From Bacteroidota bacterium (GTDB lineage Bacteria; Bacteroidota; Bacteroidia; B-17B0; Aurantibacillaceae): 6,098 bases of DNA. Below the pieces are notes generated by a model. The model made no database searches and was not told the origin of the DNA. It worked only from the letters and a program-made list of their open reading frames with translations. Shown here piece by piece: positions 1 to 5,752 of the stretch (its first letter is position 1; each line of letters starts with the position of its first letter). Location of the stretch: the NCBI GenBank assembly GCA_005800865.1, contig SYEI01000429.1, positions 1 through 6,098 on the forward strand, read 5' to 3'. The position numbers and the translations under genes were made by a program.

Positions 1-1
1 A

Positions 2-697
2 AGTTTTTGTTATTCTGTAGTAAATTCAATTGACCCAAACATCAAAGAAGTATATCCAGTAGAAGTTCAAACTGGATTCTATGATTGGTTAACTTATACC
101 ATCCACTTTCAAAACACAGGAAATGCACCAGCTATGAATATTCGTTTAGAAGATAATTTAGATGCAAAACTTGATCCTGAAACTTTTGAGTTAATTAATT
201 ATAGTCACTATAATGTTATTGATGTTACAACAAATCACTTAACTGTTCGTTTCCCTAATATTCAACTGGCAGATAGTACAAGTGATCCTCAAGGCTCTAT
301 TGGGTTTGTTCAATATCAGATTAAACCAAAAGCAGGTTGGATAAACGATACAATTAGAAATTCGGTTGATATTTATTTTGATTACAATGCCCCCATTACA
401 ACTAATACCGCTAAAAGTTATTTTATGACAACAACGGGAGTAAAAGACATCAGTTATTTGAATGAAGTTATTGAATTAAGCCCCAACCCAACTAACGGTA
501 CTATAAGTGTTTTAAGTCAAACTAATTTCAATAAAATTGAAGTGCTTAGTATCACAGGACAAACCTTATTATCAGAAAAAGTGAATTCAAAAACACACCA
601 ACTACAATTACAAAATTTTGCAGAAGGTATTTATTTTGTGAGAGTTGTTTATCCTAACGGTTTAAGTACTGTGAATAAAGTAATAGTTAGTCACTAG
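2..697 (+). CDS. T9SS-exported surface/secreted protein, C-terminal part (5' truncated by window edge)
   Basis: The frame is open from base 2 to the TAG at 695-697 (231 residues visible), so the ATG at 134 is internal and the real start lies before the window. The first ~130 residues hold a DPN-x-K-x-VYP lead followed by YTIHFQNTGNAPA and a D-x-LD-x-x-LD-x-x-TF pattern. This is the conserved beta-sandwich region (DUF11/DUF7619-like) that precedes the tail of many large Bacteroidota adhesin-like proteins. A type A T9SS sorting domain follows: SPNPTNG at about 160-166, a VLSITGQ strand, the GIYFVRV strand and a basic C-terminal end (VNKVIVSH). Family knowledge implies Sec export, outer-membrane passage through the type IX system, and removal of the tail with release or cell-surface attachment. 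The substrate or ligand cannot be told because the N-terminal functional part is missing. The export class is secure; the biological role is unknown. Confidence 0.9.
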   Translation, partial: SFCYSVVNSIDPNIKEVYPVEVQTGFYDWLTYTIHFQNTGNAPAMNIRLEDNLDAKLDPETFELINYSHYNVIDVTTNHLTVRFPNIQLADSTSDPQGSIGFVQYQIKPKAGWINDTIRNSVDIYFDYNAPITTNTAKSYFMTTTGVKDISYLNEVIELSPNPTNGTISVLSQTNFNKIEVLSITGQTLLSEKVNSKTHQLQLQNFAEGIYFVRVVYPNGLSTVNKVIVSH

Positions 698-702
698 GTA
701 AT

Positions 703-857
703 CCGCCTTTTAAATTTAACGAAGAAAATCGAACTTGTTTTTAGCAAGGATTTGCGCGACGATTCTGGGCTGTTTGAGAACGGTTTTTTCACCGTTCGAG
801 TTTCCAGAATCGGGTGGGAAAATAAGTTCAGATTTTCGAGATAAATTTAAGAAGCGG
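703..857. repeat. Nested long inverted repeat (multi-stem cruciform/RNA structure)
   Basis: Three arm pairs are nested around one centre. The outer arms 703-742 and 818-857 pair imperfectly over about 40 positions; their best blocks are 710-718 with 842-850, 724-730 with 831-837, and 731-741 with 819-829. The inner arms CGATTCTGG (760-768) and CCAGAATCG (804-812) are a perfect 9-bp match. The apical arms GAACGGT (778-784) and ACCGTTC (791-797) are a perfect 7-bp match around a 6-nt T-rich loop. Nothing here looks coding. Because pairing is preserved at three levels, this is probably a functional RNA fold or a small interspersed palindromic repeat, not chance. It follows a stop codon and precedes a codirectional gene, so it may act as a 3'-end stabiliser or partial terminator, but that is inference. 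Confidence 0.7.
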
Positions 858-870
858 TGACTTTTCTTTG

Positions 871-903
871 TTACTTTCTTTGCGTGGCAGGCAAAGAAAG
901 TAA
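871..903. repeat. Perfect 13-bp stem-loop downstream of the nested repeat
   Basis: TTACTTTCTTTGC (871-883) is exactly complementary to GCAAAGAAAGTAA (891-903) around the 7-nt loop GTGGCAG. The following bases (GTTCTAATTTTCC) contain only a short interrupted T run, so this is not a classical intrinsic terminator, although it could help end or stabilise the transcript of the upstream gene. The stretch CTTTTCTTTG just before it (861-870) partly repeats the left arm; its last 8 bases could pair with 892-899 instead, giving two mutually exclusive folds. The hairpin probably belongs to the same structured unit as 703-857. Confidence 0.75.
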
Positions 904-943
904 GTTCTAATTTTCCTAAATCATTAATTTTTTGTACTTTGTG

Positions 944-959
944 TGTGTTTTAAAACACA
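944..959. promoter_or_regulatory. 16-bp perfect palindrome just upstream of a start codon
   Basis: TGTGTTTTAAAACACA is a perfect 16-bp palindrome ending 3 nt before the ATG at 963. It occupies the place where a ribosome binding site would be. It could be a dimeric regulator's operator, or in RNA a small 6-bp hairpin with a TTAA loop that blocks initiation. No regulator is known from the window. A near-promoter string TTTGTACTTTG (931-941) lies just before it, but it does not fit the TAnnTTTG consensus exactly. The symmetry is directly visible; the function is inferred and weakly supported. Confidence 0.4.
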
Positions 960-962
960 TCG

Positions 963-2399
963 ATGAAAAAATTATTAGCCCTTATTATATGCTCTATCAG
1001 TTTGCTCGGCAATCTTAAAGCACAAACTTATCCTAGCCTAAATATAAATCTATTGGCTCATATTGACCCCGAAACGGATGCAACAGGAAGCGACAACCGC
1101 AAATACTCTGGCTGTTGGGGTTGGTACCAAGCCACAAAAAATAAAGAATATGCTATAGTAGGTACTAGTAGTAAAACCTATTTTATTGATGTTACTAATC
1201 CTACAGCACCAATTATATGCGATTCGGTAAAATCTGCAAAAAATGGTTGTACGTGGCGCGAAATAAAAAATTATCAAAACTACTGTTATATTGTAAGTGA
1301 CGATAATCCACCAAACACCTTTCAAATTGTAGATATGCAATACTTACCTGACTCAGTTCATGTCGTGCATAACGGAACTACTTATTTTGAACGCAGTCAC
1401 ACTATTTTTGTGGATCATGATAGATTATACTGCGGCGCACCAAAAGATGTAGGCACGGGCTACGAATCTCCCATGCGCGTGTATAGCTTAGCAAATCCTG
1501 AAAACCCTGTATTACTAAGACGTTTAGAAGATGACATCAGCAACACTCAAATAGATTATGTGCATGATATGTTTGTTCGTAACGATACTGTTTTTGCCTC
1601 TACTGGTTGGAAAGGTTTACAGATTTTAAAATTTGATACCTTAACCAATCATTTTTCATTAATTCAAACTTATGATGGCTATCCTTATGATGGCTATAAT
1701 CATAGCTCATGGCAAACCGATAATAGAAAAACGATGGTGTTTGCAGATGAAGTACCAGCCTCATTACCCGCCAAAGTAATTGATGTGAGTGATTTAAATA
1801 ATATTATGATCGTTGACACCATTAACTCTCATGCTTTAGCAACACCACACAATCCTTATATTGTTGGTAATAATTGGTGTTGGATTAGTACTTACCAAGA
1901 TGGTATTTATTTGTACGACATTTCTAATCCTTCAAACACTACGGTCTATGGTTATTTTGATACACACCCACAACATGGTGTCAACGATAATTTCAGTACA
2001 AGCGCTTATAGAGGCAATTGGGGAGCTTATCCCTATTTACCAAGTAAAATTATTATTGCTTGTGATATGCAAAACGGTATTTTTATTTTAGAAGGTGATG
2101 TAAATTATACAAACCCAGTAAGTGTTAAAGAAAATGTAAAACAACCATCTACTTTTTCTGTTTATCCAAATCCTGCTTCAAACGAAATCAATTTTTTAAT
2201 TGCCAATCAATTTCACAAAACTATAACTTGTGTGATTACTGATATGTTAGGAAAAGTAGTTTTAGAGAACAGCTTCATCATCAATGATGATTTTTATAAA
2301 ACAGTCATTAATACCAATTCATTAAAAAACGGTTGTTATTTTGTGACTTTAAAGGGAACAAATTCTAACGAAACCAAAAAAATAATTATTCAGCACTAA
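963..2399 (+). CDS. Choice-of-anchor B family secreted beta-propeller protein with T9SS sorting domain
   Basis: This 478-residue protein starts with a Sec signal peptide (MKK, hydrophobic core to about residue 18, likely signal peptidase I cleavage after LKA at 20). Residues about 25-380 carry repeated LVIVD-type strands such as TYFIDVTNP, MRVYSLANPENP, AKVIDVSD, IYLYDISNPS and GIFILEGD, which predict a beta-propeller of the choice-of-anchor B family. Recurrent histidines occur at matching places: SHT (H146), VHD (H201), NHSSW (H247), PHN (H296) and HPQHG (H335, H338). The C-terminal ~80 residues form a T9SS type A sorting domain with VYPNP at 400-404, DMLGKVV, GCYFVTL and a lysine-rich end. 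The protein is therefore expected at the cell surface or outside the cell. No enzymatic activity is established for this family to my knowledge. The ATG at 963 is chosen because it gives an ideal signal peptide. The dehydrogenase gene begins 7 nt after its stop. Confidence 0.92.
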   Translation: MKKLLALIICSISLLGNLKAQTYPSLNINLLAHIDPETDATGSDNRKYSGCWGWYQATKNKEYAIVGTSSKTYFIDVTNPTAPIICDSVKSAKNGCTWREIKNYQNYCYIVSDDNPPNTFQIVDMQYLPDSVHVVHNGTTYFERSHTIFVDHDRLYCGAPKDVGTGYESPMRVYSLANPENPVLLRRLEDDISNTQIDYVHDMFVRNDTVFASTGWKGLQILKFDTLTNHFSLIQTYDGYPYDGYNHSSWQTDNRKTMVFADEVPASLPAKVIDVSDLNNIMIVDTINSHALATPHNPYIVGNNWCWISTYQDGIYLYDISNPSNTTVYGYFDTHPQHGVNDNFSTSAYRGNWGAYPYLPSKIIIACDMQNGIFILEGDVNYTNPVSVKENVKQPSTFSVYPNPASNEINFLIANQFHKTITCVITDMLGKVVLENSFIINDDFYKTVINTNSLKNGCYFVTLKGTNSNETKKIIIQH

Positions 2400-2406
2400 T
2401 TACATT

Positions 2407-3576
2407 ATGTTTAAAGAAGATTCTATTATTGGCGTTGTTGGCTCTGGCGCCATGGGAAGTGGCATTGCACAAGTAGCAGCCACTGCCGGTCACCCCACTA
2501 TTATTTACGATACAAACGCCGCTGCTTTAGATAAAGCAAAAGCCAATTTATCCAACTCACTTAACAAGTTAGTTGAAAAAGAAAAAATCACAGCAGATAA
2601 AGCCGCAGATATTTTAGCATTGACCACCTACTCTAGCTCTATTAAAGATTTTAATTCATGCGATTTGATTATTGAAGCGATTGTTGAAAATATCGATGTA
2701 AAACAATCTGTGTTTAAAGAACTAGAAAGCATTACTTCTGAAACTTGTGTATTAGCTTCTAATACATCTTCATTATCCATTACCTCAATTGCTTCGGCGT
2801 GCAACAATCCCGAAAAAGTAATTGGGATTCATTTTTTCAATCCTGCTACTTTGATGCCTTTGGTAGAAATTATTCCAGGGGTTGCAACAGATATGGTAAT
2901 TGCTAACCATTGCCAAGCTTTAATTAATAGTTGGGGCAAAGTAACGGTAATGGCAAAAGATACTCCTGGTTTTATCGTCAACCGCGTGGCTCGTCCGTTT
3001 TATAGCGAAGCTTTGCGTATTTACGATGAGCAATTAGCCGATATGTCAACCATTGATTGGGCGATGAAAGAATTTGGAGGCTTTAAAATGGGTCCTTTTG
3101 AATTAATGGACTTAATTGGACATGATGTGAATTATGTAGTAACTGAAACCGTTTGGAAACAATTTTACTACGACCCACGATTTAAACCTTCTTTAACTCA
3201 AAAACGCTTATTAGAGGCTAAGTTTTTGGGTAAAAAATCAGGACGCGGCTTTTATGATTACAGAGAAGGTACTAGCCTACCAGAACCTACAAAAGATGAA
3301 GCTTTAGCAAAATACATCGTTAACCGTGTGCTTTGTATGTTAATTAACGAAGCGGCCGATACCAAGTATTTAGGCATTGCTTCTGCTAAAGATATTGATT
3401 TAGCAATGACTAAAGGGGTAAATTACCCAAAAGGCTTGCTAAAATGGGCCGATGAAATTGGCGTAGCTCAAGTTTTAAGTACTTTAAACGACCTTTATGA
3501 GGAATATCAAGAAGATCGATACAGAGCCTGTATTTTATTGAAGCAGATGGTAAAACAAGGCAAAAGCTTTTATTAA
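2407..3576 (+). CDS. paaH: 3-hydroxyacyl-CoA dehydrogenase (PaaH/3-hydroxybutyryl-CoA dehydrogenase type)
   Basis: This cytoplasmic enzyme should oxidise (S)-3-hydroxyacyl-CoA to 3-oxoacyl-CoA with NAD+, in fatty-acid beta-oxidation, 3-hydroxybutyryl-CoA metabolism or phenylacetate breakdown. Of its 389 residues, the N-terminal Rossmann domain has GSGAMG at 12-17. The expected active-site residues are present: S121 in NTSSLS, H142 in HFFNP, E154 in PLVEI and N192 in PGFIVNR. The first C-terminal 3HCDH domain runs to about 285 (MGPFELMDLIG, GKKSGRGFYDY). A second, shorter copy covers about 296-389 (GVNYPKG at 337-343, EDRYRACILL near the end). The order and motifs match E. coli PaaH (about 475 aa), but the spacer of some 85 residues between the two C-terminal domains is missing. 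No other beta-oxidation or paa genes are nearby, so the physiological substrate is open and the symbol names the closest family only. The 7-nt gap from the upstream gene suggests a shared transcript. Confidence 0.93.
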   Translation: MFKEDSIIGVVGSGAMGSGIAQVAATAGHPTIIYDTNAAALDKAKANLSNSLNKLVEKEKITADKAADILALTTYSSSIKDFNSCDLIIEAIVENIDVKQSVFKELESITSETCVLASNTSSLSITSIASACNNPEKVIGIHFFNPATLMPLVEIIPGVATDMVIANHCQALINSWGKVTVMAKDTPGFIVNRVARPFYSEALRIYDEQLADMSTIDWAMKEFGGFKMGPFELMDLIGHDVNYVVTETVWKQFYYDPRFKPSLTQKRLLEAKFLGKKSGRGFYDYREGTSLPEPTKDEALAKYIVNRVLCMLINEAADTKYLGIASAKDIDLAMTKGVNYPKGLLKWADEIGVAQVLSTLNDLYEEYQEDRYRACILLKQMVKQGKSFY

Positions 3577-3609
3577 CTAGCCAATGTGTTAAATGAATGA
3601 GTGTAACTA

Positions 3610-3641
3610 TTTGGTAAATACTATTTTAATCTATATATTTG
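3610..3641 (+). promoter_or_regulatory. Bacteroidota-type promoter for the lipoprotein gene
   Basis: TTTG at 3610-3613 and TATATTTG at 3634-3641 match the Bacteroidota -33 (TTTG) and -7 (TAnnTTTG) boxes, with a 20-nt spacer that fits the usual distance. Transcription would begin around 3647-3649, leaving an A-rich leader of about 15 nt before the ATG at 3663, with no Shine-Dalgarno sequence, as is normal in this phylum. The upstream dehydrogenase gene ends at 3576, so the lipoprotein gene can be transcribed on its own. Confidence 0.7.
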
Positions 3642-3662
3642 AATAACAAAAAAACTAAAAAA

Positions 3663-4232
3663 ATGAAAAAAATCATTTTATCAGCACTTTCAGTAATCGT
3701 AATCGGAAGTATTATTTTCATCTCTTGTAAACCAAAAAATGATAGTGATGCTATTACACCAACCTACAAAGACGAAGCGTCTAGTGGAACTGGTAACAAT
3801 CCAAACATTACTAATGTAACCACAACTGGTACTATTGCTACGACATCTACTCAGCAAAACTCATCTATGACAGGTATTGGTACTGGAGCTGCTTGGCAAA
3901 GTTCTGGATGTCAAGCAGGTCAAACCTGTTTAGTAAATACAAATAGTAGCACTGGAACAACTATTGAAGTTTGCTTTCAAGGTACTATAACCGCTCAAAC
4001 CTATACCTTAGTTAATAGTTCAGGCTTATTAGGTCCAGGAAAAGCATTTATGACAGTTACAAATCCGCCTAGCCAAGATGCAGGTAGTGTTTGGTATTCA
4101 AGTGCTGGAACTATTACAATTACACTTGGCGCTCCATCTGGTATTACTGGTACTTTTTCTAATATAGCATGTTACAAAACTCCAGGTTCTTTTTACTCAG
4201 TTACAGTTTCTGGACAAGTTGGTTGTTTATAA
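3663..4232 (+). CDS. Putative lipoprotein of unknown function, Thr/Ser/Gly-rich with paired cysteines
   Basis: I do not recognise this family. From the ATG at 3663 it encodes 189 residues. MKK, a hydrophobic stretch to about residue 20 and a lipobox-like FISC place the lipidated cysteine at position 22, so it is probably a lipoprotein of the outer or inner membrane. After a polar linker (about 23-65, rich in Asn, Asp, Thr) comes a Thr/Ser/Gly-rich domain with short beta-like strands (GTITAQTYTL, GTITITLGA, FYSVTVSG). Five further cysteines lie at 83, 89, 104, 170 and 188, the last being the penultimate residue; four could form two disulfides in a small beta-sandwich. A TTG at 3639 also opens the frame but lies inside the promoter's -7 box, so the ATG is the better start. 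The gene is bounded by its own promoter and terminator, so it looks monocistronic. No clear surface-export signal follows the cysteine (KPKNDSD). Confidence 0.8.
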   Translation: MKKIILSALSVIVIGSIIFISCKPKNDSDAITPTYKDEASSGTGNNPNITNVTTTGTIATTSTQQNSSMTGIGTGAAWQSSGCQAGQTCLVNTNSSTGTTIEVCFQGTITAQTYTLVNSSGLLGPGKAFMTVTNPPSQDAGSVWYSSAGTITITLGAPSGITGTFSNIACYKTPGSFYSVTVSGQVGCL

Positions 4233-4252
4233 ACTTTTAGAATATTAATTTT

Positions 4253-4286
4253 AAGGCTCTCGATGTTTCGAGAGCCTTTTTTATTT
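4253..4286 (+). terminator. Strong intrinsic terminator of the lipoprotein gene
   Basis: AAGGCTCTCGA (4253-4263) pairs perfectly with TCGAGAGCCTT (4268-4278) around the TGTT loop, giving an 11-bp stem. The T-rich run at 4277-4290 (six T, A, three T, C, more T) follows directly. It lies 20 nt after the TAA at 4230-4232. There is no T run on the opposite strand beyond the stem, so it works for rightward transcription. The downstream membrane-protein gene must therefore depend on another promoter or on read-through. Confidence 0.92.
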
Positions 4287-4350
4287 CTTTTAAAGCACCA
4301 CTATCAAAACCCTGCAAAACATACTTAATCGTTTAAAACAATCTTATAGT

Positions 4351-5751
4351 TTGGATGTAAGAGCTTTAGGATTAATGCGAATTGCAGTAGGATTTGTATT
4401 GTTAACAGATTTATTCATTCGTTCATTATCCATAAAAGCATTTTTTACAGATGAAGGAGTATTGCCTATTGATGTTTTAAAACAATACAATTGGAGTCCG
4501 AACTATTTTTCGTTTCATGCTCTAAGTGGCGATTTATGGTGGCAAATTCTATTATTTATCATCAACGCGATATGTATTTTAATATTGATTATTGGTTATC
4601 GAGCTAGCGTATTTACGTTTATATGTTGGGTATTTTTAACATCCCTTCAAAACCGAAATCCTTTTATTTTACAAGGTGGCGATGATATGTTACGCCTATT
4701 ATTGCTTTGGGCTTCGTTTTTACCATGGGGAGAGCGTTATTCTTTACAAAAAAAATCAAGTTACCAAAATAGTTATTTTGATTGGGCAAATTTTGGTTAC
4801 ATATTACTACCAGCCTCTGTTTTCTTTTTTTCGGCTTTACTAAAAACTTCTCCCGAATGGAGAACTGAAGGAACAGCTTTATATTATGCATTAAGCTTAG
4901 ATCAAATCAGAATGCCAGGAGGCACTTTGCTGTATCAATTTCCACTACTAATGAAAATACTAACCTATGTGGTATTTTATATTGAACTCTTAGCTCCTTT
5001 TTTATTAATACTACCATTTGTTCCAAGTAAAATAAGGCTTATTGGCATTATCAGCTATGTTTGTCTATTTATTGGCATTGCCAGCACAGTGTATGTTGGG
5101 TTGTTTTATATTATTGGTATTACTTCATTAATAGGTTTATTGCCATCATCAATCATCGATTGGTTTGAGAAACGTTTTTATAAAAGCACTACTAAATATG
5201 AAGAAACAGAACACGTCCAAAATACATCTTTCATTATTGCATTCATTCAAATCTCTAGAAATTACTTTGTGATATTTGTAGCCGTATTTTGTTTAATGAT
5301 GAACTTAGGAAGCGTTAAAAAATTTCCATACGCATTAGACCCTTCTATTGTGCATTACGGTAAAGCCTTACGATTAGAACAAAACTGGGGAATGTTTGCT
5401 CCATATATTTTAAAAGATGATGGCTGGTTTGTTTATAGTGCCCTACGAAATGATAGAAAATATATTGATATTAAAAATAATAAGGACACTGTTATTTATA
5501 CTAAACCTAAATATGGTGTATGTGAATTTGAAAGCGACCGTTGGCGTAAGTTTCAAGAAAACTATACCTTTAACAACAATAATTACATGAGGCCATTTTA
5601 TTGCAAATACCTTTTAAATAAATGGAATAAAGAACATCCAGATCAACCTATTTTAGACTTAACCATTTTCTTTATGAAGGAAACTAGCTTGCCCAATTAT
5701 AAAACAGAAGATATTGTAAAAACGGCTGTATGTAATTGCACTGAAAAATAA
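4351..5751 (+). CDS. HTTM (vitamin K-dependent carboxylase-like) integral membrane protein; start uncertain
   Basis: This polytopic inner-membrane protein has 466 residues from the TTG at 4351. Hydrophobic segments lie at about 5-24, 64-82, 86-98, 112-125, 147-164, 201-221, 228-264 (probably two) and 303-320. The order and motifs match HTTM-family proteins of Bacteroidota: DVRALGLMRI, FFTDEGVLP, a LTSLQNRNPFILQGGDD loop, LPWGERYS and a hydrophilic C-terminal domain opened by QNWGMFAP at 344-351. The family is named for likeness to the membrane part of vitamin K-dependent gamma-glutamyl carboxylase; I cannot confirm carboxylase catalytic residues, and the function in bacteria is mostly unknown. 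The start is doubtful. The frame is open upstream to the stop at 4291-4293, and the residues just before the TTG (LKQSYS) look like the usual family N-terminus. Alternatives are an unusual codon such as CTG at 4312, or the ATG at 4375. No ATG or GTG exists in frame upstream. Confidence 0.85.
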   Translation: MDVRALGLMRIAVGFVLLTDLFIRSLSIKAFFTDEGVLPIDVLKQYNWSPNYFSFHALSGDLWWQILLFIINAICILILIIGYRASVFTFICWVFLTSLQNRNPFILQGGDDMLRLLLLWASFLPWGERYSLQKKSSYQNSYFDWANFGYILLPASVFFFSALLKTSPEWRTEGTALYYALSLDQIRMPGGTLLYQFPLLMKILTYVVFYIELLAPFLLILPFVPSKIRLIGIISYVCLFIGIASTVYVGLFYIIGITSLIGLLPSSIIDWFEKRFYKSTTKYEETEHVQNTSFIIAFIQISRNYFVIFVAVFCLMMNLGSVKKFPYALDPSIVHYGKALRLEQNWGMFAPYILKDDGWFVYSALRNDRKYIDIKNNKDTVIYTKPKYGVCEFESDRWRKFQENYTFNNNNYMRPFYCKYLLNKWNKEHPDQPILDLTIFFMKETSLPNYKTEDIVKTAVCNCTEK

Positions 5752-5752
5752 A

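Noticed and set aside
698..962. Possible insertion-sequence remnant or CRISPR-like array in the repeat-rich gap
   Set aside because: There is no transposase fragment and no target-site duplication that I can see, and the repeats are inverted and nested, not direct and regularly spaced.
1050..1340. Open frame of 96 codons on the - strand
   Set aside because: It lies wholly antisense inside the choice-of-anchor B gene, shows no recognisable domain, and its aromatic/Ile-rich, Cys-rich composition is that of a reversed AT-rich coding strand.
1671..1697. 12-bp direct repeat TATGATGGCTAT with 15-bp period
   Set aside because: It is in frame, encoding YDGYP-YDGYN in a loop of the propeller protein; only two units occur, so it is better explained as a small coding duplication than as a regulatory or mobile repeat.
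1861..2091. Open frame of 76 codons on the + strand in another frame
   Set aside because: It overlaps the well-supported beta-propeller frame and has no independent domain or initiation signal.
3577..3609. Possible terminator after the dehydrogenase gene
   Set aside because: Only a 4-bp GTTA/TAAC match with a long loop and no T run is present, so termination before the lipoprotein promoter cannot be supported.
4331..4353. Possible promoter TATAGTTTG before the membrane-protein gene
   Set aside because: It has three bases between TA and TTTG in place of two, and no TTTG lies about 20 nt upstream, so the match is too weak to annotate. If real, it would favour the ATG at 4375.
4664..4891. Open frame of 75 codons on the - strand
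   Set aside because: It is antisense to conserved HTTM sequence and has no family resemblance or promoter.
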